Positions 9,309 to 20,100 are shown, counted from the stretch's first letter. The stretch is 64,000 bases of DNA from Castellaniella sp034675905 (GCF_034675905.1 NZ_JAUCCV010000004.1:1-64000), one strand, 5' to 3'. A program made the numbers and translations. The notes: generated from the letters alone by a model not told the origin.

Positions 9309-10045
9309 GCTGCGCTCCGTTCCTGCTGCCGGCGCTTACTGTCTTCCAGACGGGTCAGGCATTTTTGCAGGAACCGCAGCAGGGTGGTGGAACGCGCAAC
9401 CGCCACCCTGGGCAAGGCATAGAGATCGTCTGGCTGCCGCGCCAGGCCACGGGCAGTCGTGGTGGCATTTTCATACCCGGCATCCCGCACGCAATCGGCC
9501 AGGGCGGGTGTGAACTTTCCGTAGGGATAACAAAAGGCCTTGACCGGCGCGCCCGTGATCTGTTCCAGCGCATCCCGGGAATCACGGATTTCATTCAAGG
9601 CCAGTTCGGGGGACAGGCGCGGCAGCACGGGGTGATTCAGCGTATGAGAACCTGCTTCGTGTCCTGCTGCGACCCAGTCCCGCAGCCCCTGGGCATCCAT
9701 CAAGGCCGAGGCGGGCACGCCCTCGGGGTGGTCCCATACATTGGAGCCCCCCAATTGCCGGACGACGAAATAATTGGTCGCATGAAAGCCGCAGTCTTCC
9801 ATGATCGGCACGGCATGGTCCAGCACATTCTGATAGCCGTCATCAAAGGTCAGGCCAAAGACCTTGCCTTGTTTTTCACCGCGCAGATAGGGCATCAGTT
9901 GCGCCATCGACAGACCCCGATAGCCCAGGCGGCGCAGCCAGACCATCTGGCGCCGGAAATCCCGGGAATGGACGGTCAAGCCCCGATAGGGGGTGCCCCG
10001 TGCTGCGGGTTCGCCGATCTGGTGGTACATGAGGATGGGGATCAT
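9305..10045 (-). CDS. Polysaccharide deacetylase (NodB/CE4 family)
   Basis: Metal-dependent carbohydrate N-deacetylase of about 246 residues. It starts MIPILMYHQIG at 10045; an in-frame extension to 10117 would overlap the upstream gene and carries no conserved sequence. CE4 motif 1 is TFDDGYQ with the catalytic and metal aspartates near residue 70. Motif 2 is GSHTLNHPVL with the two metal histidines, and motif 3 is FCYPYGKF, so the active site looks intact. Set between glycosyltransferases, it probably removes acetyl from an N-acetylated sugar of the LPS core, leaving a free amine. There is no signal peptide, so it should act in the cytoplasm on lipid-linked or nascent core. Confidence 0.85.
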   Translation of the reverse strand: MIPILMYHQIGEPAARGTPYRGLTVHSRDFRRQMVWLRRLGYRGLSMAQLMPYLRGEKQGKVFGLTFDDGYQNVLDHAVPIMEDCGFHATNYFVVRQLGGSNVWDHPEGVPASALMDAQGLRDWVAAGHEAGSHTLNHPVLPRLSPELALNEIRDSRDALEQITGAPVKAFCYPYGKFTPALADCVRDAGYENATTTARGLARQPDDLYALPRVAVARSTTLLRFLQKCLTRLEDSKRRQQERSAA

Positions 10046-10100
10046 GGGCGAATTATATCGGCCCCTTGCCCCGCCGGGCGGTATGCAGACGCCTGCCCGC

Positions 10101-10847
10101 TCACCGAGTGCGCCCAAGATGATAGAGCTTCACGTAGCGGTAAAAGCTGCCCGTTGCCGCCATTCCGGCCAGCACCAGACCCTGCCAACCATCCAGAAAA
10201 CCGCGCCGCAACAGGTAATGCCGGATGAAGGTCCACGCGGCATGTCCGAAAGGACCCAGCAGACTGGTGCGGCGCCCTTGCTCGAAGGCGCCGCGAGCCG
10301 CTTCAGTGGAATAGCGGTTGATCTTGTCGATGAAGACTTCCAGGCTGGCATAGGGATAGTGCAGAAAATGCCCCTCCAGCGTGTCAGTGCGGCCCCGGAC
10401 TTGAACCCGTTCATGCACAGTGGCGCCCGTGAAACGCCCTGCATCCCGCCGAAACAAGCGCACGACATAGTCCGGCCACCAGCCGCTATGACGGATCCAA
10501 CGGCCGCAGAACGTCGACAAGCGGGCGATGCGGTAGGCATCGGCATCGGGCGCCTGTAGGACCGCCTGGATCGACAACGCCAGTTCCGGCGTCACTCGCT
10601 CATCGGCGTCAATGGACAAGACCCAGTCGCCAGTCACCAGGTCCAGCGCACGATTTTTCTGCGGCCCGAAACCCGGCCAATCTTCGGTGACGATCACGCG
10701 CGCGCCATGTTGACGCGCCAGATCGCAGGTGGCATCCGTGCTGCCGGAATCCACCACGATGATCTCATCGGCAAAGGCGACGGAATCCAGACAAGCGCCA
10801 ATATGCCCGGCCTCGTTCTTGGTGATGACGATGACGGACAGCTTCAT
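10101..10847 (-). CDS. Glycosyltransferase family 2 (WaaE/KdtX-like)
   Basis: Inverting GT-A glycosyltransferase resembling the beta-glucosyltransferase WaaE/KdtX that adds glucose to inner-core heptose. The N-terminus MKLSVIVITKNEAGHIGACL at 10847 is the GT2 start; ten further in-frame residues upstream are non-conserved. IIVVDSGSTDATCD and LSIDADERVTPEL carry the nucleotide- and metal-binding acidic residues. The WaaE-type middle FTGATVHERV and a C-terminal amphipathic stretch YLLRRGFLDGWQGLV also fit. The length of 248 is typical. The exact donor is inferred, not shown. Confidence 0.85.
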   Translation of the reverse strand: MKLSVIVITKNEAGHIGACLDSVAFADEIIVVDSGSTDATCDLARQHGARVIVTEDWPGFGPQKNRALDLVTGDWVLSIDADERVTPELALSIQAVLQAPDADAYRIARLSTFCGRWIRHSGWWPDYVVRLFRRDAGRFTGATVHERVQVRGRTDTLEGHFLHYPYASLEVFIDKINRYSTEAARGAFEQGRRTSLLGPFGHAAWTFIRHYLLRRGFLDGWQGLVLAGMAATGSFYRYVKLYHLGRTR

Positions 10848-10892
10848 GAGCGGAACACCTGTTGCGGCAAGCGCCATGCGATCGAAAAACCC

Positions 10893-11732
10893 TCAGTCCC
10901 CATAGTGCTGCCCCCGCTTCCAGCGTTTCCAGCCATTGAAGACGGGCGCCAGCACCGGATGGGCTGCAACGCGGACGCGCCGCCCCAGGGAAGCGCCGCT
11001 GGTATCACGCACGGCAAAGCGAAAGATGGAGGCCGGATCGGTCCCCTGGCGATTTCGGCCAAACGCGCGCGTTGTGTACAGGTAGCGGAAGCCGGTCTCC
11101 TGGGCGATGCGCACGTAATCCTCGTCAAAATAGCCCTGTGGCCAGCACAACTGATCGGACACCTCGCCCAGGTGCTGCTGCAGGCAACCCCGAGACTGCG
11201 TCAGTTCTGCGCGCATATGCGTATTTTTTGCAGCCGCATCCAGCTGATCCCAGCGGGTATGGGTATGAGTATGACTATGAAATTCCATGACGCCCTGTTC
11301 GCGCAGCGCCAGGATTTCCGACCAACGCAGAATGACTTCGTCGGCCCGTCCCTGGTCGATGCGGCGTTCGCATTCCCGATGTTCCGGCGTGTCAGGCAAC
11401 CGCTCGCCATCCGTCAACTGTGGCCGGACGGGGCCTTGGCCAACCCAGCCTGTGACGATGAACACCGTCGCCTGCATGCCATAGCGACGCAACAAAGGCG
11501 CGGCATAGACCCAGTTGTCCAGATAGCCGTCGTCAAAAGTGATCAGCATCGACCGGCGCGGCGCTCCACCCTGTTGCAGGTGGTGGAGGAACTCTGCCGT
11601 GCTCAGACTCCGGTAGCCGCGCCGGGCGAACCAGCGCAGCTGATCCTCGAAATGTTCGGGAGTCGTCGCGATCATGCCGCCACCGGGGCGAACATGGTGA
11701 TACATCAGGACGGGCACAATGTCAGCGGCCAT
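10893..11732 (-). CDS. Second polysaccharide deacetylase (CE4 family)
   Basis: A second CE4-type deacetylase in the same operon, 279 residues from MAADIVPVLMYHHV. The start at 11732 forms TGATG with the stop of the gene before it; seven extra in-frame residues upstream are not needed. Motif 1 is LITFDDGYLDN. Motif 2 is the histidine-rich EFHSHTHTHTRWD, and motif 3 is LCWPQGYFDEDY, with Gln where Tyr or Phe is usual. It differs clearly from the other deacetylase of the cluster (about 30 percent at best by eye), so it is not a recent tandem copy and probably acts on a different sugar. Confidence 0.83.
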   Translation of the reverse strand: MAADIVPVLMYHHVRPGGGMIATTPEHFEDQLRWFARRGYRSLSTAEFLHHLQQGGAPRRSMLITFDDGYLDNWVYAAPLLRRYGMQATVFIVTGWVGQGPVRPQLTDGERLPDTPEHRECERRIDQGRADEVILRWSEILALREQGVMEFHSHTHTHTRWDQLDAAAKNTHMRAELTQSRGCLQQHLGEVSDQLCWPQGYFDEDYVRIAQETGFRYLYTTRAFGRNRQGTDPASIFRFAVRDTSGASLGRRVRVAAHPVLAPVFNGWKRWKRGQHYGD

Positions 11733-12829
11733 CAGGTAAGCTCCTCGAGCCATCGACGGTAACAGGACTCGGTTCGCTCACCCAGCGCAGCCCGCGTAAA
11801 ACGGCCCTCTTCCAGGCAATAGCGCCGCCCGGCGCGGCCCATGCGCTGTCGCAGATCAGGGTCGGTGATTAAGCGCTCAAGCGCCTGAGTCAAAGCGGGG
11901 ATGTCAAACAAGGGCACCAGCAGGCCGCTGTCACCCTCGCGCATCATTTCCGGCACGCCACCCACCCGGGTGCCAATGACCGGCACGCCCGCAGCCCCCG
12001 CCTCTACGAATGCAGTCCCCGATGCCTCGATATGCGTCGCCAGCGCGAAGACATCAACATCCGGCAGCAGCGCTGGCACGTCGGAACGCGTGCCCAACAG
12101 GTGGATACACGTCTCCAGACCAGCTGCAGCGATCTGGGTACGCAGTGCCGTCAACGCGGCATCCCCGCCACCAACGATTACCAGGTGCAGGTTCGGATGA
12201 CGCTCGAACAGAGGCTGCATGGCCTGGATCAATTGCTCGTGGCCTTTTTCCTTGCGCAGCACCCCGACACTGCCCACGACGACGGCATCCGCATCCAAAC
12301 CCAATTCGGCTCGAAGAACGGGGACCGGCATGGGATCGGGAAAATCCACTGCGGGCGGCACAACTGCCACATGGGCCGGAGCCACCCCCCGGTCGATCAG
12401 ATGCTGGCGCACGAACGCACTGGGGGCGATGACCCGCTTGGGTACCCCGGTGTAAGCCAGCAAAGAACCCACCGGTTTGGCCAGATGACGGGTGCGCACG
12501 ATCAGGGGAATGCCCGCCAGCCTGGCGGCGGCGCCGACCAGCAAGGTTTCGCGACGGCTATGCGTATTGAGGACGTCAAACGCCCCTTGGCGCAGCAAAC
12601 GCACCAGATAAGGCAGACCCTTCAGATGATTCCAGGCGCCGTCCATATACAAGGTATCGACCTGAAAACCGGCCTTGCGCAATTCGTCGGCCAAGCGGGC
12701 ATGCGGCTGGCAAATCGCCTGGACGTGATGCCCCCGATCACGCAGCGCAGACATCAAGCGGAAGATGTAGCGTTCTTGACCGGCGAACCCCGTGGCGGCT
12801 TCGGCATGGACGATACGCAAGGGCTTCAT
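11732..12829 (-). CDS. Glycosyltransferase family 4
   Basis: Retaining GT-B glycosyltransferase of 365 residues, second GT4 of the LPS cluster. The N-terminus reads IVHAEAATGFAGQERYIFRL. The linker region has VIAPSAFVRQHLIDRG followed by VAVVPPAVDF, typical of GT4. The donor domain has VGSVGVLRKEKGHEQLIQAM near residue 190 and VDVFALATHIEASGTAFVEAGAAG, with the EX7E motif near 275. It overlaps GT25 upstream by four bases and the deacetylase downstream by one. It probably extends the LPS outer or inner core. Confidence 0.85.
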   Translation of the reverse strand: MKPLRIVHAEAATGFAGQERYIFRLMSALRDRGHHVQAICQPHARLADELRKAGFQVDTLYMDGAWNHLKGLPYLVRLLRQGAFDVLNTHSRRETLLVGAAARLAGIPLIVRTRHLAKPVGSLLAYTGVPKRVIAPSAFVRQHLIDRGVAPAHVAVVPPAVDFPDPMPVPVLRAELGLDADAVVVGSVGVLRKEKGHEQLIQAMQPLFERHPNLHLVIVGGGDAALTALRTQIAAAGLETCIHLLGTRSDVPALLPDVDVFALATHIEASGTAFVEAGAAGVPVIGTRVGGVPEMMREGDSGLLVPLFDIPALTQALERLITDPDLRQRMGRAGRRYCLEEGRFTRAALGERTESCYRRWLEELT

Positions 12830-13599
12830 GAGGCCGCGCGTCCATGGCGGATGCGAAACCGCACGTTATGCAACAGGCGCCATAATGTGTCCCTGAGCTT
12901 GTAGGCCTCTCGTCGGGCCTTATCCCGCAGAGACAGCGGACTGGCTGTATCAGCACCCGTGATATCCGACGGAGACTCATGATCCTGAGCCACGCATGCC
13001 GGTTGCAGCACAATATTTTCTACACCATGTTCGTAAAAACGAAAAACTGTGTCATCCAAGGGATAGACCCAGGCTTGGCAATACTTCAATAAAGCAGCAG
13101 CCCCTGACGGATTCAGCAGATACGCCACCGAGCAGGTGTGCTTCTTGAGTTTGCGGGTCAGTGTAAAGGGGCCGATGCTACCCACCACCATGGATGGATT
13201 GCGACCAGGCAGGTCATATTCATGCAGCCAGATAAACGGCCAGGCCTGCGACAGTGCCTGCGCATGCGCCAGCATCTCGGGAAAATTGTCCTTCAGAATC
13301 GCATCGTCTTCGACCACGATCAGCGGCTTGCCGGATGCAGCGCATTCCTGCCACAAAAGATAATGGCTGGCAAAGCAACCCAGCTGGGACGGCTTCAGAT
13401 CGCGGCCACGCCCTTTGACACGGGCCCTAGCCACAGGATCGTAATGCACGAACAAGGGATGGTCCGGCTGCTGCTTGCCATTGACGGCATCCAGAAAGCT
13501 ATAGCCTGACACCCCCAGCCGGTCGAACTGCGCGGCGATCTGCTGCCGCCGATCAGGCCGGGACGCCAGGCTGATGATGCGAATCGGGAATGTGTTCAT
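12826..13599 (-). CDS. Glycosyltransferase family 25 (LPS biosynthesis)
   Basis: Member of the GT25 family (LgtB/Lex1-like galactosyl- or glucosyltransferases of LPS). The N-terminus FPIRIISLASRPDRRQQIAAQF is the family hallmark. QLGCFASHYLLWQECAASGK and LIVVEDDAILKDNF supply the E-D-D metal site near residue 100. The C-terminus is basic (RFRIRHGRAAS), as in membrane-peripheral transferases. The length of 257 is normal. It is first in the LPS series and overlaps the dnaE stop by four bases, so transcription from dnaE may continue into the LPS genes. Confidence 0.88.
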   Translation of the reverse strand: MNTFPIRIISLASRPDRRQQIAAQFDRLGVSGYSFLDAVNGKQQPDHPLFVHYDPVARARVKGRGRDLKPSQLGCFASHYLLWQECAASGKPLIVVEDDAILKDNFPEMLAHAQALSQAWPFIWLHEYDLPGRNPSMVVGSIGPFTLTRKLKKHTCSVAYLLNPSGAAALLKYCQAWVYPLDDTVFRFYEHGVENIVLQPACVAQDHESPSDITGADTASPLSLRDKARREAYKLRDTLWRLLHNVRFRIRHGRAAS

Positions 13600-16500
13600 C
13601 CGTAGTAGACCTCGACCTGATCATAGGACAGCCATTGCCGCGCGCCGGCGATCAGCGCGTCATCCATGCGCACACGCCAGTCGTCGCCCAGGCGCAGCAG
13701 GCAGGAAAAATCCGGTCGGCTCAGGCGTAATTCAACCGGCACGCCTGATTCGGCAGAGCGCCAGGGGCCCAGCAGTTCCTGCAATCGAGCCGGCTCCAGC
13801 GTTGCGGGCACCGACAGGCGCAGGCTGCGAGCGCGGGTTTCACGGATGCGCTGCAAATCATACAGTTCATCTGCCGACACTCGCAGCCCCCCGGAATAGT
13901 CGTCGTGGCTGACCCTGCCCTGGATGACCAGGGGGCGGTCTTCCTTCAGGCTGTTCCGATATTGTTCATAGAGTTCGTTGAAAATCGCGATTTCGATCTG
14001 AGCGGTGCCGTCGTCCAGCAAGGCATACAGCATCTTGCCGCGCCGGGTCATGCGCGGACGCACGGCGGCCAGCACGCCAGCCAGCCACTGCGGACCGCGC
14101 GCAGGCGCCAGGCGCGCCAGCGGCGTAGGCGCCACGCGGCGGATCTCGTCGCGCCAGGCATCGAACAAATGGCCGCTGAAATAAAACCCCAGGGCGGTTT
14201 TTTCCTCGGTCAGGTAGGTCTGCAGATCCCAAGGCGTGACCCGCGCCAGCTCGCCGGCGACCAACTGGTCCGACTCATCGGCAAACAGCGCCCCCTGATT
14301 GGCATTGCGTTCGGCCTGTTCAGCCGCTTCGACGGCGCTGCCCAGGGTTTCCAGCAAAGCCGCCCGATTTTCTTCCAAGGTATCGAACGCGCCGGCGCGA
14401 ATCAGGGCCTCGATGGTGCGACGGTTCACGGAATGACGATCCACCCGGGCGCAGAAATCAAACAGGCTGGCAAAGGGGCCGTCCGCATCCCGCGCGGCAA
14501 GGATGGCCTCGACCGCGGCCTGCCCCGTCCCCTTGACCCCTCCCAGGCCGTAGCGGATCGTGCGCGGCGGCTGACCCTTGGCAGTGGCCTCATCGGCCAC
14601 CGGCGCAAAACGGTAGCCCGAAGCATTGACATCGGGCGGCAGCACGGCCACGCCATTGGCGACAGCATCGCGCCAGAACACCTGGACTTTATCGGTATCG
14701 TCCATATCCGACAGCATGGTGGCTGCCAGAAATTCCGCCGGATGATAGCGCTTCAGCCAGGCGGTCTGATAGGAAATCAAGGCATAGGCGGCGGAATGGC
14801 TTTTGTTGAAACCGTAGCCCGCAAATTTTTCCATCAGGTCGAACAGATGGGCCGCCAGATCGGCGTCGTAGCCTTTCTTGACGGCGCCTTCCTGGAAGAC
14901 CACCCGGTGCTTGGCCATTTCCTCGGGCTTTTTCTTGCCCATGGCGCGGCGCAGCAAGTCGGCGCCGCCCAGGGAATAGCCGCCGATGATCTGCGAAATC
15001 AGCATCACCTGTTCCTGGTAGACGATGACGCCATAGGTGCTCTTGAGCACGGATTCCAGGTCCGGGTGGAAATAATCCACGTCCGCGCGGCCATGCTTGC
15101 GATTGACGAAATCAACCACCATGCCCGATTCCAGCGGGCCGGGGCGAAACAGCGCCAGCAAGGCGATCACGTCTTCAAACGTATTGGGCTGCATGCTTTT
15201 CAGCAGCTCTTTCATGCCCCGCGATTCCAGCTGGAAGACAGCGGTGGTATTGGCCGACGACAGCAAGGCATAGGTTTCTGCATCATCGAGCGGCAGGCTC
15301 ATGATGTCGAAATCCTGCATGCCGGGATTGAATTCGCGCACGTAGCGCACCGCCCAATCCAGAATGGTCAGGTTGCGCAGTCCCAGGAAGTCGAACTTCA
15401 CCAGGCCGACGTCTTCGACGTCGCCCTTGTCGTACTGCGACACCACGCTGGATTCGCTGCCCGGCTGGCAATACAAGGGCGTGTAGTCGGTAAGCTTGCC
15501 CCGCGCGATGATCACGCCACCCGCGTGCATGCCGATGTTGCGCGTCAGCCCTTCCAGCGGCCTGGCCAGGTCGATCAGGGCATGGATTTCCTCGTCCGTG
15601 TCGTAGCGTTCGCGGAAGGCCGGTTCATTTTCCAGCGTGCGATCCAGCGACCAGGGGTCGGCCGGATTGAAAGGAATCATCTTCGACAGGTTGTCGCAGA
15701 CGCTGTAGGGCATCTCCAGCACCCGCCCCACGTCGCGCACGACGGCCTTGGCCCCCAGGGTGCCGAAGGTCGCAATCTGACTGACGGCATCACGGCCGTA
15801 TTTTTCCTTGACGTATTCGATGACGCGTTCGCGATTGTCCTGGCAGAAATCCACGTCGAAGTCGGGCATGGACACGCGTTCCGGATTCAGGAAACGTTCG
15901 AACAGCAAGTCGTAGCGCAAAGGATCCAGATCCGTGATCCCCAGGCTGTAGGCCACCAGCGACCCTGCCCCCGAGCCTCGTCCGGGGCCGACCGGCACGC
16001 CGTGGCCCTTGCCCCAGTTGATGAAGTCCTGCACGATCAGGAAATAGCCTGGAAACCCCATATCGACGATGGTTTTGCATTCCAGATCCAGGCGATCCTG
16101 ATAAGCGGGCATCTGGCGGGCGCGCTCTTGCGCATCCGGATACAACTGCACCATGCGGCGCTGCAGGCCTTCGTTGGACAGCTGCACCATGTAATCGTCC
16201 AGCGACACGCCATCAGGAGTCGGGAACAGCGGTAATTCGGGATGCCCCAGCGTCAAGGTCAGATTGCAACGCCGGGCGATCTGCACGGTATTGGCCAGCG
16301 CCGAGGGCACATCGGCAAACCGCCGGGCCATCTCGTCGCTGTCGGGCATGTATTGATCTGGGGTGAAGCGCTTGGCCCGACGAGGGTTGCCCAGCAGCTC
16401 ACCATCAGCGATACACACCCGGGCCTCGTGAGCGCGGAAGTCCTCGGGCTCGATGAACTGGATGGGATGGGTCGCCACGACCGGCACATCGCAAGCCGCC

Positions 16501-17075
16501 GCCACCCGCAAGGCGGCCTGGACATAGGTTTCATCGCCATCAAATCCGGCACGCTGCAGTTCGATGAAATAGCTGCCGGGGAAATCCGCCGCCCACTGGC
16601 GGGCCAGGCGCTGCGCTTCGTCCGTCCGCCCCGCTTCCAGCGCATGACCGACGTCGCCCGCCCGGCCGCCTGACAGCACGATCAGACCGCTTTTTCCAGA
16701 TAACCATTCACGGCGTAATTCGGCCCGCCCGCGCTGGCTGTTTTCCGTCCAGGCGCGGCTGAGCAGTTCGCACAAATCCAGATAGGCGGTGTGGTTCGTC
16801 GCCAGCAACAGGGCGCGAAAGGGCTTGTCGTCATCATCCGGGTTCTGCAGCCAGACATCGCAACCCGCAATCGGCTTGACCCCCGCCTTGCGCGCCGCCT
16901 TGTAGAACTTGATCCAGGCGAACAGATTGGCCAGGTCCGTCAGGGCCATGGCCGGCTGACCGAAAGCCTTGGCGCGCTTGACCAGATCGGGAATCCGGGC
17001 GATGCCGTCCACCACCGAAAACTCGGAGTGGCTGCGCAAGTGTACGAAGGAAGGAGATGCTGAAGACGTCGTCAT
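13596..17075 (-). CDS. dnaE: DNA polymerase III subunit alpha
   Basis: Replicative polymerase catalytic subunit, 1159 residues from MTTSSASPSFVHLRSHSEFS, the normal DnaE length. The ATG at 17075 is chosen because everything further upstream in frame is non-conserved and overlaps hrpA. Order of parts: PHP domain (residues 1-280); polymerase core with GPGRGSGAGSLVAYSL near 370 and catalytic aspartates in PDFDVDFC near 406; helix-hairpin-helix with GLGGVKGTGQAAVEAI near 840; and an OB fold plus C-terminal tau-binding region. It lies 25 bases after hrpA on the same strand and runs by a four-base overlap into the LPS gene series. Confidence 0.96.
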   Translation of the reverse strand: MTTSSASPSFVHLRSHSEFSVVDGIARIPDLVKRAKAFGQPAMALTDLANLFAWIKFYKAARKAGVKPIAGCDVWLQNPDDDDKPFRALLLATNHTAYLDLCELLSRAWTENSQRGRAELRREWLSGKSGLIVLSGGRAGDVGHALEAGRTDEAQRLARQWAADFPGSYFIELQRAGFDGDETYVQAALRVAAACDVPVVATHPIQFIEPEDFRAHEARVCIADGELLGNPRRAKRFTPDQYMPDSDEMARRFADVPSALANTVQIARRCNLTLTLGHPELPLFPTPDGVSLDDYMVQLSNEGLQRRMVQLYPDAQERARQMPAYQDRLDLECKTIVDMGFPGYFLIVQDFINWGKGHGVPVGPGRGSGAGSLVAYSLGITDLDPLRYDLLFERFLNPERVSMPDFDVDFCQDNRERVIEYVKEKYGRDAVSQIATFGTLGAKAVVRDVGRVLEMPYSVCDNLSKMIPFNPADPWSLDRTLENEPAFRERYDTDEEIHALIDLARPLEGLTRNIGMHAGGVIIARGKLTDYTPLYCQPGSESSVVSQYDKGDVEDVGLVKFDFLGLRNLTILDWAVRYVREFNPGMQDFDIMSLPLDDAETYALLSSANTTAVFQLESRGMKELLKSMQPNTFEDVIALLALFRPGPLESGMVVDFVNRKHGRADVDYFHPDLESVLKSTYGVIVYQEQVMLISQIIGGYSLGGADLLRRAMGKKKPEEMAKHRVVFQEGAVKKGYDADLAAHLFDLMEKFAGYGFNKSHSAAYALISYQTAWLKRYHPAEFLAATMLSDMDDTDKVQVFWRDAVANGVAVLPPDVNASGYRFAPVADEATAKGQPPRTIRYGLGGVKGTGQAAVEAILAARDADGPFASLFDFCARVDRHSVNRRTIEALIRAGAFDTLEENRAALLETLGSAVEAAEQAERNANQGALFADESDQLVAGELARVTPWDLQTYLTEEKTALGFYFSGHLFDAWRDEIRRVAPTPLARLAPARGPQWLAGVLAAVRPRMTRRGKMLYALLDDGTAQIEIAIFNELYEQYRNSLKEDRPLVIQGRVSHDDYSGGLRVSADELYDLQRIRETRARSLRLSVPATLEPARLQELLGPWRSAESGVPVELRLSRPDFSCLLRLGDDWRVRMDDALIAGARQWLSYDQVEVYYG

Positions 17076-17100
17076 GCGGGGATTGTACTGAACAGGAAGG

Positions 17101-20100
17101 CTAACGCTGCATGGCGGACCAGGCCTTTTGCAGGCGCTTGACCGAAACAGGAAACGGGGTGCGCAGCGTCTGCGCAAACAGGGCGACGCGCAATTCTTCC
17201 AGCTGCCAGCGAAAGGCATCCAGCTGCGCATCCGGGGCGCCCTTCAGGGCGGCGCGCGCCCGCTGCCAAGGGGCGACCAAAGGCGCCATCTCGGCCACCA
17301 AACGTGCATCCCTGGCCGGATCTTCCCGCAATTTGTCGATACGCATCTGGGCGGCCTTCAAGTAGCGCGGCATGTGCTTCAGCTGATCCGGCGGCGTGTC
17401 GCGCACGAAATGACGCCCGATCAAGGCATCGAGCTGCTGGCGGATGTCCTGCTGAGCCGACGGCCACGGCTTGGCCAGGGGCAATTTTTTCAGCAGCGCC
17501 GCCCGTTCCTGCAAGATGAGAGCCGCCAGCCGGGCCAGTTCCTGAGCCAGCAGGCCCAGGCGCGCCCGCCCAGTCTCGCAGCGCGCGGCGAAGGCCTCGG
17601 CGTCTTCAGGCCAGGGATCCATCAGACAGGCCTGATCCACGGCGACATCAACCAGCTGATCGCGCAATTCCTGCTGCGTACCCAGATCCATGTACCACAT
17701 GGCCATGCGGGTGAGTTCCGGCAGATTTTTGTCCAGATAGCGGACCTGCTCGCGCAGCGCCAGGCGAAACAGGCGCCGCAAGCCGCCGGCATGGACCCGG
17801 CGGGCTTCTAACGGATCATCGAACACATCCAGGTCGCAGGATTCTCCCCGGTCGCGCAGGGCGGGATAGCCGACCAGCGCCTGACCGCCTCGGTGGATTT
17901 CCAGCAATTCCGGCAAGGCGCCGAACGTCCAGGCCGTCAGGTTTTCATGTTCGAGCACCAGCGCGGCATCCCGATCCCGTGCTGCGACCTGCTGAAAGGA
18001 TGCCTGTGCCTGGCGGCCATGCTCGGCCCGCAGTTGATCCAGGCTGCGGCCTCCGGACAGCATGCGGCCATGCTCGTCGATGACCTTGAAATTCATGAAC
18101 AGATGCGGCGGCAGGGTTTCCAGCTTGAAGTCGGTGGGCGCCGGCCGCACCTGGCACTGATCCCAGACGTCCTGGATGATGGCATCCAGCAACCCCATGC
18201 CCGGATCTGCCGCACGTTCGAACCAGCGCTCATGGAAACCGGCCGCGTAGTCGGGCAGCGGCACGCAATGGCGGCGTAATTTTTGCGGCAGGGATTTCAA
18301 CAGCAATTGCACCTTTTCCTTGAGCATGCCGGGCACCAGCCATTCACAGCGGGCGGCATCGATCTGGTTCAAAGCGAACAGCGGCACCGTCAGCGTCATG
18401 CCATCACGAGCCGAACCGGGTTCGAAATGGTAGTCCACCGCCAGTTCCGCGCCCGCCCACAGCAGGCGGCGGGGAAAGACTTCCGTGGTGACGCCCGCCG
18501 CGTCGTGCTGCATCAGATCGTCGCGCTTCAGATTCAGGCGCTGGGCCGCCTGGGCATCGAGCGTGCCGAACCAGGCTTCCAGCGTCGCCGTCTGACTGAT
18601 GTCGGCTGGAATCTGCTGATCATAGAAAGCCTGAATCAGGGCGTCATCCACCAGAATATCCGGGCGGCGGCTTTGATGTTCCAGCCGCTCGATGGACGCG
18701 ATCAGGCGGCGGTTATGCGCGATGAAGGGCAGCTTGCTGTCGATATCGCCCGGCACCAGCGCATCACGGATGAAGATCTCTCGGGCCGCCTTGGAGTCGA
18801 TACGGCCGTAGTGCACGCGGCGCCCCGTGTAGACCGGCAGGCCATGAACGGTACCGCGTTCGTTGGCCACCACCTGGCCGGCTTTTTTCTCCCAGCGCGG
18901 ATCGGACCAGGCGCGCTTCAACAGGTGAGCGCCCGCCCGCTCGATCCAGGCCGGCTCAATCTGGGCCACGCACCGGGCATACAGACGTGTCGTTTCCACC
19001 AGTTCGGCAGCCAGCACCCAGCGGCCGGCTTTTTTCTGCAGCGGCGAACCCGGGTGAATGGCGAAGCGGATGTCGCGCGCACCCTGATACAGGCTGGCGT
19101 CATCGGCTTTCATGCCGATATTGCCCAGCAAACCGGCCAGCAAGGCCAGGTGGATCTGCTCCCGGGTGGCCGGCGTCTGGTTCAAGCGCCAGCCCTGCTC
19201 TCTGGCCAGGGTCAGCAACTGCACGTGCGTGTCGTGCCATTCACGCAAGCGCACGGGCGACAGGAATTTCGCGCGGATCTGGTCCACCAGCTTGCGCTGC
19301 GACGCTTTATGGGCGACCTGCTCGCCGTACCAATCCCATAATTTCAGCCAGGACAGGAATTCAGACTGCTTGTCGCGAAACTGGGCATGCGCATTGTCGG
19401 CGGCCTCGCGGGCCTGCATGGGCCGGTCACGCGGGTCCTGGATGGACAGGGCGGACGCAATGACCAGTATTTCCGTCAGGCACTGCTGCTCGTGCGCCGC
19501 AAAGATCATCCGGGCCACGCGGGGGTCCACCGGCAGCTTGGCCAGCACCCGTCCGACCGGGGTCAGGCGATTCTGCTCATCCAGCGCCCCCAGTTCCTGC
19601 AACAGCTGATAGCCATCGGCAATCGCCCGGCCGGTGGGCGGCTCGACAAAAGGAAAGGCCTCCACGTCATCCAGGCGCAACGCCTTCATGCGCAAGATGA
19701 CGGCGGCCAGCGATGAACGCAAAATTTCCGGGTCGGTGAAGGCGGGCCGCTGCTTGAAATCCTGTTCGGCATAGAGCCGGATGCAGACCCCCGGCCCCAG
19801 CCGCCCGCAGCGCCCCGCCCGCTGATTGGCCGATGCCTGGCTGATGGGCTCGATGCGCAGTTGCTCAACCTTGCTGCGCCAGGAATAACGCTTGATGCGG
19901 GCCAGGCCGCTATCCACGACGTAGCGGATGCCGGGCACCGTCAGGGACGTTTCCGCCACATTGGTCGCCAAGACGATGCGCCGGACATTGCTGCGCGGAT
20001 GAAATATCTGCTCCTGCTCGGCCCGCGACAGGCGGGCATACAGAGGCAATACCAAGGCGCCGGCGGGGTGGCGCTTGCGCAGGGCCTCGGCGCATTCGCG

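Noticed and set aside
11262..11283. Repeated GGTATGAGTATGACTATG-type run
   Set aside because: It is the antisense of the His-rich deacetylase motif HSHTHTHT and is explained by coding sequence.
13905..16235. A 776-codon open frame on the plus strand opposite dnaE
   Set aside because: It is a GC-rich antisense shadow of dnaE with no protein motif; the minus-strand frame encodes an unmistakable polymerase.
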